A stretch of DNA of 20,843 nucleotides from Ideonella sp. (GTDB lineage: Bacteria; Pseudomonadota; Gammaproteobacteria; Burkholderiales; Burkholderiaceae_C): positions 1 through 20,843 of the forward strand of contig JADKIA010000007.1 in assembly GCA_016721465.1 (NCBI GenBank), read 5' to 3'. Below are positions 1 to 9,800 of this stretch, piece after piece (within the stretch, counting starts at the first letter, position 1; every line of letters begins with the position of its first letter). A program made the position numbers and the translations under genes. The notes under the pieces are model-generated. The model saw nothing but the letters and a program-made list of their open reading frames with translations. It ran no database searches and was not told where the DNA came from.

Positions 1-233
1 CCGCCGAGCGGGTATCGCGATCGAGCCCATGTTGGTCTGCACCGGCAACACCAGCACGTCGCGATCGAGCGTGATCCGCTCCCAGAAGTCGATCTCCGAT
101 TGCATCGCGGCAAGATCGCGCTCGGTCTGCGACAGATCGGGGCGCAGGTTTCTCGGCGCAGCGGGCTGGGCGAGAGCCATGGGCCGCGAACAGGGAGGGA
201 CAGCAGGACAGCCCAGAGACTCCGATGAGTCAC
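1..233 (-). CDS. Partial gene, probable exported protein of unknown function (5' end only)
   Basis: Minus-strand frame running off the left edge. The readable part contains NLRPDLSQTERDLAAMQ, then EIDFWERITLDRDVLVL and VQTNMGSIAIPARR, which looks like genuine protein with an amphipathic helix. In that frame the only upstream starts are ATG at 180 or 258. In the neighbouring frame, GTG at 233 begins VTHRSLWAVLLSL, a typical signal-peptide start. One or two single-base indels near 185-200 would join it to a cleavage-like GLAQPAAP. I infer a Sec-exported protein starting at 233. The family is not recognised and the C-terminal part lies outside the window. It is divergent from the FNR-type gene. 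Confidence 0.4.
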   Translation of the reverse strand, partial: MTHRSLWAVLLSLPVRGPWLSPSPLRRETCAPICRRPSAILPRCNRRSTSGSGSRSIATCWCCRCRPTWARSRYPLG

Positions 234-654
234 CGTCGGGCTCGGTGTCGGTCGACATGCTTTGCTCACTTGCCGACGCGATGCGACAGCGATAACGACG
301 CCCTTCAAACCGAACGTCCGCGCCAAGCGGCCGGTCAGACCAAGCCCTGGCTGCCCTCGTGCGGGCAAGGCCTTCGGGCCATTCCAGGTATTAGAGGCGC
401 GGCCCGCCGGACGCCCACACCCGGCATTGCGTTCCGTCCGCAGATGCCAGATTCCCACGTCGACGACGGCTGGTGGGTTGCCGCCCGCGCCGGCGCAGTG
501 CGCGTCCAGGTGTCTCGCCAGGCATCGCGCCGCGGGCCCGCGGTCGACGCAGCACGCGGCCGACCCGCCCTTTGTACGCTGGCGCACAGTGCGCAGGGCG
601 CGCGCATGGCACCGTGCAGCCACGAGGGCGATCGATCCTGTGGAAGAAACGGGC
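234..654. other. Divergent intergenic region
   Basis: About 420 bases between the divergent left-edge gene and the FNR-type gene. Long open frames cross it on both strands, but their translations are rich in Arg, Ala, Pro and Gly and show no recognisable motif. It must hold the promoters for both flanking genes, but I could not identify a convincing -35/-10 pair or a clear FNR-type box. Confidence 0.4.
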
Positions 655-1440
655 ATGCCCAATCCAGTCCGCACCACTGCGTCCACAGCCTCTTGCGACG
701 CCGCCGCGCCGAAGCGGCCTGGCTCCACCGCCCGCCCCGCTCAGGCCGATGTGCACGGCCTGCCACCTGTCGGAACGGTGCCTGCCGTGCAGCCTCCTTC
801 CGCCGGCAGTGATCGGGAGGCGGTGTGTTGGTCGATTGGCGCCGCGTTGCGATGGGCCACGACCTGTGTCGCCAGGGCGACCATTCCGATTCATCTACGC
901 GGTTCGCAGCGGCACCTTCAAGTCGAGCCTGAGCTTGTCCAACGGGCACCAGCAGATCTGCGCCTTTCCGATGTGCGGGGACATCATTGGCATGGACGGC
1001 GTGGCCTCGGGCCAATGCGCCAGCACCGTGACCGCACCGACGATGCCCCGGGTCTGTGCCATCGCGTCGCGCCTCTGGTCGACCTGCTGGCGCGCGATCC
1101 GGCTTTCCAGCGGCGAGTGAACCGCCAAATGGGCTACGAGCTCGCGCGCGGTCGCAGGTTGCTGCTTTTGATGGGACCGTTCACCGCGCAGGAGAGGCTG
1201 GCTGCCTTTCTCCTCGACCTGTCTCAGCGCTTCAGCGCCCACGGCTACTCCGCGAGGGAGTTCAACCTGCGCATGAGCCGCATCGAAATCGCCAGCTTCC
1301 TGGGCCTCTCGCACGAGACCATCAGTCGCGCGTTCTCGGCCCTGCAGCGCGAAGGTCTGCACATCGACAAGCGGCGTGTGCGCATCACCGTGCTGGAGCA
1401 CTTCGCGCGCCGCTTCGAGGCGCTGCTTCGCGTGGATTGA
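655..1440 (+). CDS. fnr: FNR-type oxygen-sensing transcription regulator (Crp/Fnr family), frameshifted
   Basis: Crp/Fnr-family global regulator; FNR proteins hold an oxygen-labile [4Fe-4S] cluster, dimerise without oxygen and bind TTGAT-N4-ATCAA sites. CTACHLSERC (from 752) gives the N-terminal C-x2-C-x5-C ligands. The sensor core follows (FRFIYAVRSGTFKSS, then CGDIIGMDGVASGQ), and a later Cys (VCAIA, about 1050) fits the fourth ligand, Cys122 of E. coli FNR. The C-terminus has the effector/dimer helix and a helix-turn-helix (EIASFLGLSHETISRAFSAL, about 1288-1347). The parts lie in different frames, with indels near 800-830, 887, 1045 and 1067. ATG 655 is chosen for GGAAGA about 9 bases upstream and for the family length of about 250 residues. 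The gene lies upstream of fumC on the same strand. Confidence 0.85.
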   Translation: MPNPVRTTASTASCDAAAPKRPGSTARPAQADVHGLPPVGTVPAVQPPSAGSDREAVCWSIGAALRWATTCVARATIPIHLRGSQRHLQVEPELVQRAPADLRLSDVRGHHWHGRRGLGPMRQHRDRTDDAPGLCHRVAPLVDLLARDPAFQRRVNRQMGYELARGRRLLLLMGPFTAQERLAAFLLDLSQRFSAHGYSAREFNLRMSRIEIASFLGLSHETISRAFSALQREGLHIDKRRVRITVLEHFARRFEALLRVD

Positions 1441-1865
1441 TGGGCTGTGATGCAGATCGCAGCCAGATGGAGTGGCATTGGCATTGAATTTCTTTTCGAC
1501 GCGGGCCGATTCCGCGGGGTCGCCTCGAGGCTTGCAAGCGATCTTCAACGGATGCCGTGGGCGATCACGGCGCCCAGTGCCAGCACGACGACCGCCGTGC
1601 GAGAGCTCGTGGCGTCCGCCTTGGGTCGGGGTTCGACGGCAACACGGCCAACAGTGACGGCCCGATAGCCTCGCCATGCCCGTCTCGGCGCAGGCCTGTG
1701 CGCACTGCCTTTGGCACACTGTGCGGTGGCGCACTGACGGCGCATGGGGTGGCGCGCATTCTGAGCGCTGGTCTGCGCAGCATGCGCCGACGACACCGGA
1801 GCCACCGTGTGCACCCACTGGACAGTTGCCAATTGAAGCCGCCGGCCGGCGGCGCGGCGGGTCGT
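1441..1865 (+). other. Intergenic region upstream of fumC
   Basis: A 425-base gap between the FNR-type gene and fumC. It probably contains the fumC-acnA promoter, but I see no confident -35/-10 pair. A perfect 16-base palindrome lies at its 3' end (listed separately). On the minus strand a short frame ending at 1545 reads RTAVVVLALGAVIAHGIR then stop. That looks like a C-terminal membrane segment, but no gene start can be supported. Confidence 0.4.
1838..1853. promoter_or_regulatory. Perfect 16-bp palindrome just before the fumC start
   Basis: GCCGCCGGCCGGCGGC is identical to its reverse complement and ends 12 bases before the GTG start of fumC. It could be a protein-binding site, or a strong hairpin hiding the start region. 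Such sequences also arise by chance in high-GC DNA. Confidence 0.35.
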
Positions 1866-3278
1866 GTGAGCACCGGGCCAAGCCGCACCGAATCCGACAG
1901 CTTCGGCCCCATCGAAGTGCCGGCGCAGGCCTTGTGGGGCGCGCAGACCCAGCGCAGCCTGCAGTTCTTCGCGATAGGCGAGCAGCGCATGCCCATGGCG
2001 GTGGTGCACGCGCTGGCGCAGGTCAAGCGCGCCGCGGCCGAGGTCAATGGATCGCTGGGCGAGTTGGATGCGGCCAAGGCGGCGGCCATCGCAGCCGCTG
2101 CCACGCGTGTGGCAGCGGGCGAGTTCGATGCCGAGTTTCCGCTGTCGGTGTGGCAGACCGGCTCGGGCACGCAGACCCACATGAACGTGAACGAGGTGCT
2201 GGCCCACCTGGCCACGCTTGCCCTGGGCGGCCAGCTGGACGGCGCGCCGTTGGTGCACCCCAACGACGACGTGAACAGGGGGCAGTCGTCCAACGATGTC
2301 TTCCCCACGGCCATGCATGTGGCGGTGGCGCTGGCCTGTGGCCCGCTGCTGCAGTCGCTGGGCTTCCTGCGGCGGGCGCTGCAGCACAAGGCAGCGGCAT
2401 TTGCCGAGCTGCTGAAGGTCGGCCGCACCCACCTGCAGGACGCGACACCGGTCACGCTGGGTCAGGAGTTTGGTGGTTATGACGCGCAACTGGCCCTGGC
2501 AGAAACGGCCCTCGGCCACAGCCTGCCGGCCGTGCATGCACTGGCCATCGGTGGCACGGCCGTCGGCACCGGTCTGAACACCCATCCGGAGTTCGGCTGG
2601 CGCGTGGCGCAGGTGCTGGCCGCGCGCCTGGGCTTGCCGTTCACCGTGGCACCCAACCTGTTTGCCGCCATGGCCGGGCACGAGGCGCTGGTGGGCCTGC
2701 ATGGGGCCTTGCGCATGCTGGCCATCGCGCTGAACAAGATCGCCAACGACATCCGTCTGATGGGCAGCGGCCCACGCGCCGGCCTCGGCGAGTTGCGGCT
2801 GCCGGAAAACGAACCCGGCAGTTCCATCATGCCTGGCAAAGTCAACCCCACGCAGGTGGAGGCACTGACGATGGTTTGCGCCCAGGTCATGGGGCACGAC
2901 GTTGCCATCGGCATCGCCGCTGGGCTGGGCCAGTTTGAGCTCAATGTCTACAAGCCCCTGATCGCGCTGGACGTGCTCGACAGCATCGGGCTGCTGCGCG
3001 ACGCGATGCACAGCTTCGCCACGCACTGCGTGCAGGGTCTCGAGGCCGACACCAGGCACACGTCCGAGTTGCTGGCGCGGTCTCTGATGCTGGTGACGGC
3101 GCTGTCGCCGCACATCGGTTATGACCGTGCGGCGCGCGTGGCCAAGCATGCCCAGCAACAGGGCATGACGCTGCGCGATGCGGCGCTGGCCAGTGGCGAG
3201 GTGAGTGCCGCCGATTTCGACGCCTGGGTGCAACCAGCCGCCATGGTGGGCAGGGCCAGGCCAACGCCGCTGTCTTGA
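1866..3278 (+). CDS. fumC: Class II fumarate hydratase (fumarase C)
   Basis: Reversible hydration of fumarate to L-malate in the TCA cycle; a cytoplasmic homotetramer that needs no iron. The 470-residue product is intact and of normal length (family about 460-470). All aspartase/fumarase signatures are present: SVWQTGSGTQTHMNVNEV early, HPNDDVNRGQSSNDVFPTAM, the KVGRTHLQDATPVTLGQE loop, and the family signature GSSIMPGKVNPTQVE (from about 2819). No ATG lies near the conserved N-terminus (SDSFGPIEVPAQALWGAQTQ). GTG 1866 is the best in-frame start, with only a weak GGCGGG-like ribosome site. The frame extends upstream to 1557, but those residues are not fumarase-like. acnA follows after about 20 bases, probably in one operon. 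Confidence 0.95.
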   Translation: MSTGPSRTESDSFGPIEVPAQALWGAQTQRSLQFFAIGEQRMPMAVVHALAQVKRAAAEVNGSLGELDAAKAAAIAAAATRVAAGEFDAEFPLSVWQTGSGTQTHMNVNEVLAHLATLALGGQLDGAPLVHPNDDVNRGQSSNDVFPTAMHVAVALACGPLLQSLGFLRRALQHKAAAFAELLKVGRTHLQDATPVTLGQEFGGYDAQLALAETALGHSLPAVHALAIGGTAVGTGLNTHPEFGWRVAQVLAARLGLPFTVAPNLFAAMAGHEALVGLHGALRMLAIALNKIANDIRLMGSGPRAGLGELRLPENEPGSSIMPGKVNPTQVEALTMVCAQVMGHDVAIGIAAGLGQFELNVYKPLIALDVLDSIGLLRDAMHSFATHCVQGLEADTRHTSELLARSLMLVTALSPHIGYDRAARVAKHAQQQGMTLRDAALASGEVSAADFDAWVQPAAMVGRARPTPLS

Positions 3279-3293
3279 TCAACCCGTACTTCC

Positions 3294-3299
3294 AGGAAG
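3294..3299 (+). promoter_or_regulatory. Ribosome binding site for acnA; start codon missing
   Basis: AGGAAG lies directly before the conserved aconitase N-terminus (THPYAHTLQSF), but no ATG, GTG or TTG follows at the usual distance in that frame. The first in-frame GTG is at 3384, already inside the protein. A lost start codon through a small deletion near 3300 is the simplest reading. Confidence 0.5.
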
Positions 3300-6005
3300 A
3301 CCAACACGACCCACCCTTACGCCCACACGCTGCAAAGCTTCACCACCGCCTCGGGCAAGACGGCGCGCCTTTTTTCGCTGCCCGTGCTGGCCGCCAGCCA
3401 CCCCGGTGTGGCACGTTTACCGCACAGCCTGCGCATCGTGCTGGAAAGTGTGCTGCGCCACTGCGATGGTCAAAAGGTGACGCCGCAGCATGTGGCACAA
3501 CTCGCCTCCTGGCGCGCCGACGCGCCGCGCCTCGAAGAGATTCCCTTTGTCGTGGCGCGTGTGCTGCTGCAGGACTTCACCGGCGTGCCGTTGCTGGCCG
3601 ATCTGGCCGCCATGCGCAATGCGGCCGTGCGGCTTGGACAGGATCCGCGCCGCATCGAGCCGCTGGTGCCCGTGGACCTGGTGGTGGACCACAGCGTGAT
3701 GATCGACCACTACGGCAGCAGCAGAGCGCTGGACCTGAACATGAAGCTGGAGTTCAGCCGCAACCGCGAGCGCTACCAGTTCATGAAGTGGGGCATGAAC
3801 GCCTTCAAGACCTTTGGCGTGGTGCCGCCGGGCTTCGGCATCGTGCCCCAGGTGAACCTGGAGTACCTGGCCCAGGGGCATCCACTGCAGCAAGGACAAG
3901 GTCTGTTACCCCGACACCCTGGTGGGCACCGACAGCCACACCACCATGATCAACGGCATCGGCGTGGTCGGCTGGGGTGTGGGCGGCATCGAAGCCGAGG
4001 CCGCCATGCTGGGCCAGCCGGTGCACCTGCTGACGCCCGACGTGGTGGGTGTGGAACTGACCGGCCGCCTGCGTGAAGGTGTCACCGCCACCGACCTGGT
4101 GCTGACCGTGACCGAGTTGCTGCGCAGCGCCAAGGTGGTGGGCAAGTTCGTGGAGTTCTGTGGCGAAGGCACACGCAGCCTGAGCTTGCCCGACCGCGCG
4201 ACCATCGCCAACATGGCACCCGAATACGGCGCCACGATGGGCTTCTTCCCGGTCGACGACAGGACCATCAGCTACTTCAAGGGCACGGGCCGGCGCCGGA
4301 GCGAGATCGAGGCCTTCGAGGCCTACTTCAAGGCGCAGGGCCTGTTCGGCGCACCGCAGGCGGCGGACATCGACTACAGCCGCTTGATGCGCCTGGACCT
4401 GGCCAGCGTGGCGCCCAGCCTGAGCGGGCCGAGGCGGCCCCAGGATCGCATCGAACTGGGTCACGTCGCCACGCGGCTGCTGCACCTGCTGACGGCGCCA
4501 CCAGCCGAGGACGGCTACCACCTGCCCGCAGCGGCCATCGACTCGGCAGCGGCGCTGCCCGATGGCACGCCGCTGCGCCACGGCGACGTGCTCATTGCCG
4601 CCATCACCAGCTGCACCAATACGAGCAATCCGGGCGTGATGCTGGCCGCCGGCCTGCTGGCCAAGAAAGCAGTGAAAGCCGGGCTGCGCGTGGGCCCGCA
4701 CGTCAAGACCTCGCTCGCGCCCGGCTCGCGCATCGTCACCGAATACCTCGAGAAGGCCGGCCTGCTGCCCTACCTGGACAAGCTGGGGTTCAACCTGGCG
4801 GCTTACGGCTGCACCACCTGCATCGGCAATGCCGGCGACCTGACGCCGGAGCTCAACGAAGCCATCGCGACAACGGGCTGGTGTGCGCGGCGGTGCTGTC
4901 GGGCAACCGCAACTTCGAAGCCCGCATCCACCCCAACCTGAAGGCCAACTTCCTGGCCAGCCCGCCGCTGGTGGTGGCCTACGCGCTGGCCGGCAGCATG
5001 CGGCGCAACCTGATGACCGAACCGGTGGGCCAGGGCCGCAACGGACGCGACGTGTACCTGGGTGACATCTGGCCCAGCAGCCAGGAGATCGAAGCGCTGA
5101 TGGGGTTTGCCATGGACGGCAAGGCCTACCGCAGCAACTACGAAAAGGTGCGGGCCAAGCCCGGCAAGCTGTGGCGCCAGATCGAAGGCGTGAAAGGCGC
5201 GGTCTACAGCTGGCCGCCCAGCACCTACATCGCCGAGCCGCCGTTCTTTGACGGCTTCAAGCCTGCGCCAGCACCGCTTGTGCCTGGCGTGAAGGGTGCC
5301 CGCATCATGGGCTTGTTTGGCGACAGCATCACCACCGACCACATCAGCCCGGCCGGCAGCTTTGCCGAGAACACGCCCGCCGGCCAGTACCTGCTGCACC
5401 GGGGCGTGGCCAAGGCCGACTTCAACAGCTACGGCGCGCGCCGCGGCCACCACGAGGTGATGCTGCGTGGCACCTTCGCCAACGTGCGCATCAAGAACCT
5501 GATGCTGCCCGCTCTGGCCAACGGTTCACGCGTCGAGGGCGGCTTCACTCGCATCGGCGCCGTGCAGATGCCGATCTACGACGCGGCCATGCAGTACCTG
5601 GCGGCCGGCACCCCCACGGTGGTGTTTGCCGGCGACGAATACGGCACCGGCTCCAGCCGCGACTGGGCCGCCAAGGGCACGGCGCTGCTGGGCATCAAGG
5701 CCGTGGTGGCCCGCAGTTTCGAGCGCATCCACCGCAGCAACCTCATTGGCATGGGTGTGCTGCCGCTGCAATTCAAGGGCAGCGATTCCTGGCAGTCGCT
5801 GGGCTTGACGGGCGACGAAGTCGTGGATGTACAGCTGGCCGAACTCGTCCAGCCCTTGTCGGACGGACTGCTGGTGATCACGGCGCCCGACGGTTCGCGG
5901 CGCGAAGTGGTGGTGAGCTTGCGCATCGATACCGCCATCGAGGTGCAGTACTACCAGCACGGCGGCATCCTGCCCTTTGTGCTGCGGCAGCTGCTCGCCG
6001 GTTGA
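3300..6005 (+). CDS. acnA: Aconitate hydratase A, frameshifted
   Basis: Isomerises citrate to isocitrate via cis-aconitate; a monomeric cytoplasmic [4Fe-4S] enzyme of the AcnA/IRP1 type. Domains 1-3 hold VDHSVMIDHYG, TDSHTTMINGIGVVGWGVGG and the cluster ligands in SCTNTSNP (about 4612) and GCTTCIGN (about 4810 and 4819). The C-terminal swivel domain has GDSITTDHISPAG and GSSRDWAAKGTALLGIKAV. Two frameshifts break the reading. A GGGG run at 3875-3878 has one G too many (NLEYLAQG then IHCSKDK). One C is missing near 4871, within the block that should read IATNGLVCAAVLSGN. They cancel, giving about 901 residues, the normal length. The start is nominal because no start codon is present. It is probably cotranscribed with fumC. 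Confidence 0.92.
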
Positions 6006-6110
6006 TGCGCGGAACCGGCGTCCTCACGACCGAGCCTTGATCTGGCGTGTGCCTGGGCCTGCCGCGCCTCAGGCATGCTCGGGCGATCTCCAACGCACCG
6101 AGGAACGGCC

Positions 6111-6809
6111 ATGGCCATGCGTCACCTGGAACGTCACCGCACCCACCGCATTGGCTGGCTGCGTGCCGCCGTGCTTGGCGCGAACGACGGCATCGTCTCC
6201 ACCGCCAGCCTGGTGGTGGGCGTGGCCGCGGCCAACCCGAGTCACGCGCAGTTGATGATCACCGGCGTGGCCGGCCTGGTGGCCGGGGCCATGTCGATGG
6301 CGGCCGGCGAGTATGTGTCTGTGCATTCGCAGGCCGACACCGAGCAGGCCGACCTGACCCGCGAGCGGGCCGAGCTCGCGGCCCAGCCGGAGGCCGAGCG
6401 CAACGAGCTGGCCGCCATCTACGCCGCCCGCGGCCTGGCACCCGAGCTCGCGCAGCAGGTGGCCGTGCAGCTGATGGCCCACGACGCGCTGGGCGCGCAT
6501 GCGCGCGATGAGCTCGGCTTGTCCGAGGCGATGGGCGCGCAGCCGATCCAGGCCGCGCTGTCGTCGGCCGCCAGCTTCGCGGTGGGCGCCGCGCTGCCGC
6601 TGGGCGTGACGGCACTGGTCACCGGGCCCGGGCTGATTGCCTGGGTGTCGGGCGCCTCGATCGCCTTCCTGGCGGCGCTGGGCGTGCTGGCGGCACGCAC
6701 CGGCGGCGCCCCGGTGGCGAAAGGCGCGTGGCGCGTCACCTTCTGGGGCGCACTGGCCATGGCCGTCACGGCCGGCGTGGGGGCCTGGTTCGGCGCGGTG
6801 GCGGGTTGA
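6111..6809 (+). CDS. VIT/CCC1-family metal (Fe2+/Mn2+) transporter
   Basis: Membrane protein of the VIT1/CCC1 family, whose members move Fe2+ and/or Mn2+ out of the cytosol. The reading is intact at 232 residues, the usual length. The first helix carries the signature LRAAVLGANDGIVSTASLV. The second (GVAGLVAGAMSMAAGEYVSV) leads into a cytoplasmic helical hairpin rich in Glu and Asp (about residues 65-135), the family's metal-binding part. Three C-terminal helices follow (about 145-230). ATG 6111 is chosen because AGGAA lies about 7 bases upstream; ATG 6117 is possible. There is no N-terminal ferritin-like extension. The stop is only 7 bases from the convergent surface-protein stop. Substrate specificity cannot be read from the sequence. 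Confidence 0.9.
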   Translation: MAMRHLERHRTHRIGWLRAAVLGANDGIVSTASLVVGVAAANPSHAQLMITGVAGLVAGAMSMAAGEYVSVHSQADTEQADLTRERAELAAQPEAERNELAAIYAARGLAPELAQQVAVQLMAHDALGAHARDELGLSEAMGAQPIQAALSSAASFAVGAALPLGVTALVTGPGLIAWVSGASIAFLAALGVLAARTGGAPVAKGAWRVTFWGALAMAVTAGVGAWFGAVAG

Positions 6810-6816
6810 CGGTCGC

Positions 6817-9800
6817 TCAGCTCAAGCTGCCATAGATGTCGAGCAGCGCCAGCTCTTCCGGGCCGCTGATCGTGCCCACCAGCGACACGCCCAGATCCGA
6901 CAGGCCGGCGCGGCGCCGTTCTCGACGAGTAGAGCCAGGGGTGTTGGCGGCATCGCCCAGCGCACCCGTGGGGTCGGCGGTGACGGCCACCACGACGTGG
7001 GTGCCGTCGGGCATGACGAACTTGCCGGCAGCCGCGCTGGCGGCGAAGTCCGACACCAGCAGGATCGCGTTGGGTTTGTTGAAGACCAGCTCCGCCGTCG
7101 TCGACAGTCCGGCGAAGGTGCCGCCGACCGCGCCGTTGATCGGTGCGCCGGCGCCGAGATGGCGCCGCCGGTGAAGGCGGTGACCACGAGCTTGTCCGAT
7201 GCCTTCGTGAAGTCCAGGATGGTGTCGGATCCGTTGAGCACGCCGGTCGCCTCGAACACCAACGTGTCGGCGCCACCATTGCTGCCGTCGCGGTGCGGGC
7301 CGGCGACGAGCACGAAGCCCCCGCCATCCGGGCCGGTGCCGCTGTTCAAGGACACCGTGACCACGTCGCTCGCATTGACACCGGGCGCGAAGCTCAGAAG
7401 GAATTGACCCGTGCTCATGTTGTAGCTGGCCTCGTCCAGATGGCCCGTGCCGGGACCGCTGTTGATGGCCGCCAGGTTGGCATTGACCAGCCCGACCATG
7501 GCCTGGCCAATCGTCAACAGCGCTGCGCCGTCGACCACCGCCCCGTTGCCGTCACCGTAGGCGGTGTCGGCCACCGCGGCCTCGGTGAGCGTCAGCACGG
7601 TGCCGTCGATGGTCATCGTGATGGCGATGCGATTGGCTGCCGCGGCGACCGCGTCGGGCGTGCCGCCGAGGGTATAGCTCCAGCTCTCGGCCGACAGGCC
7701 GCCGCTCAGCGTGTCGTTGCCGCCTCCGCCGCGCAAGGTGTCGTTGCCGGCGCCGCCGGTGAGGATGTCGGCTGCGCTGCCGCCCCACAGCGTGGCGCCT
7801 GCGCCGGCGCTGCTGTCGATCACGCCCATGCTCACGCTGGAACCCAGCGCAGCGACGGCGCCTGCCTGTCCGGCGCTGCCGTAGACCGTGCCGCCGGCAC
7901 TGAGCGTGGCGCCGGTGTAGCCGAACAGCAGGGTGCTGCCGGCCTTCACCGCGCCGGCGTCGAGGTCCAGCGTCAGCGCTGCGCCCTTGTCGAGTGACGC
8001 ATCGGTCAGCACCAGCGATTCGAACTGGGTCACGCCGCCCAGGGTGGACAGGGCACCCACCACCAGCTCGTCATCGATGCCGGCGGTGCCGATCACCGTC
8101 AGGGCGACGGCGCTGACCGCGCTCAGGTCGAGCACGTCGAAGTCGAAATTGAACCCCGTGCCGATCGCGTTGAGCGTGGCCAGGTTGATCGTGGCGGCCA
8201 CGCCGCCCACGGCGGCAGCGCCGAGTGCTTCGGTGGCCAGGCGAATGGTGTCGTGGTCGGCCCCGGCATCGACCAGCTTGGGGCTGCCGGTGGTGGCCTT
8301 GACGATGTTGTTGATCACGTACACGTCGTCGGTGGTGCCGTTGTCGCGCAACAACTCGAAGCCGGTCAATTCCAGCGCATTGGCCGACGAGCCCGAGACC
8401 AGCCTGGCCGTCAGCACATCGCTGCCACCGATGGTCTGGCCCAGCACGAACAGCTTCGGCCCGGGCGTGGCGCCAAAGCCGATGGCGTCCTCGGCGTCCT
8501 GCGAACCGGCGATCCTCAGCAGGCCGGCCGCGACGGCGTTGTCCGGCGTGTGGCTGGTGGTGACGTTGGTTTGCGCGCCGGCCAAGGTCACGCCATCGCC
8601 ATTGGTGAACCTGGTGGTCGCGGTGATCATGCCGCTGGCATTGCCGTCGTCGGCCAGGTTGGTGCTCGCCGCCCAGGGCACGATGGCCACGTCGACCAGG
8701 ATGCTGCGCGTCAGTTCATTGAACTTGACGCTGTTGACGCCGCCGCGCAGGTGGCTGGCGCGTTCGTCCTGGGCCTCGACGCCGGTGAAGATCAGGGTCT
8801 CGTTGCGGTCGCTGCCTTCCACGATGCTCCAGGTGGCAAGGGGCTGGACGATGGCCGGGTCAAGGCCGGCGTCGCGGTATTCGACGAGCACCCGGTCGGC
8901 CGACAGACCCGTGGCCTGGTCGGTCAGCACCACGCGGCGCTGCTCGCGGTCGTGCGCCAGGTCGATGTCGGTGGTGGCGTTGAAGGCTCGGCTGTAGTTG
9001 ATCGTCCAGTCGCGCGCCGAGCGCGTCAGGTCGATCACGCCGCCTCCGGCCGAAGCCACCACTTCCTCGACATTGACCAGGGTGTCGATGCGGTCGGTGG
9101 CCTGGTTGAACACCCGGTCCACGGCGTTGTCGTTGACCAGCACATACTGCGTGTTGGCCGGGGATTCGGTGCTGAACACGTCCACGATGCGGCCGCTCTC
9201 GGCGCTGTAGTCGACCCGATCGGTGCCGCCGCCAAGGTCGAAGGTGAACAGCCTCTGGTTGCTGACCTGAGGGATGTTGCCTCGGTCGGCGCTGTGGTTG
9301 GTGGTGTTCAGGGGCGCGCCAGCGATAACGTTGGTGGAACGCAGGTCCGCCAGCGACATGCGCAGCGGCGCGGCGCCGCTCTGGTTGAGCAGGTCTGCGC
9401 TCAGAAACGTGTTGATGCCGATCTCGCCTTCCAGTGCGTTTGCCGGGGGCCCGGCGTGCGCGTTGCTCATCGTGTCGGCGATCAGCACCACGTCGTTCGT
9501 GGGCGAAGGCGGCGGCGGCACGCTGGTGTCGTTGATCGTGGCGTCGATCTGTCCGGCATTGCCCGCCAATTGCAGGTGCAGGACTTCGGCGCCTTCGAGG
9601 GTCGCGTCGGCGCTGAGGTGAACCGTGGACGTCGCCAAGCCGGCGGCATCGACGGTGAACACCCCGCCCAGCACGCCGCCCACCACATCGGCGGTCGTGA
9701 TGCCGCTGCCCGACAGGCTGTAGGCGACGGTGGTGCCGGCGGCGAGCAGGGTGGTCCTGAGTGTGTACACCAGGTCGCCGCCTTCGTTCTGGCTGGCGAC

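Noticed and set aside
335..1015. Minus-strand frames over the FNR-type gene and its upstream region
   Set aside because: No motif and strongly biased composition. The plus strand carries the FNR cysteine cluster and helix-turn-helix.
1436..1455. Possible FNR half-site (TTGATGGGCTGTGAT) downstream of the FNR-type gene
   Set aside because: The second half does not match ATCAA and the TTGA includes the gene's own stop codon; not convincing.
1545..3233. Minus-strand open frame of 562 codons across fumC
   Set aside because: His/Gln/Arg-rich shadow of an intact fumC. Only its last 40 or so codons, outside fumC, are worth noting and are listed separately.
6048..6076. Inverted repeat TGCCTG...CAGGCA between acnA and the VIT gene as a terminator
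   Set aside because: Six-base stem with a 14-base loop and no T run; expected by chance in this GC-rich sequence.
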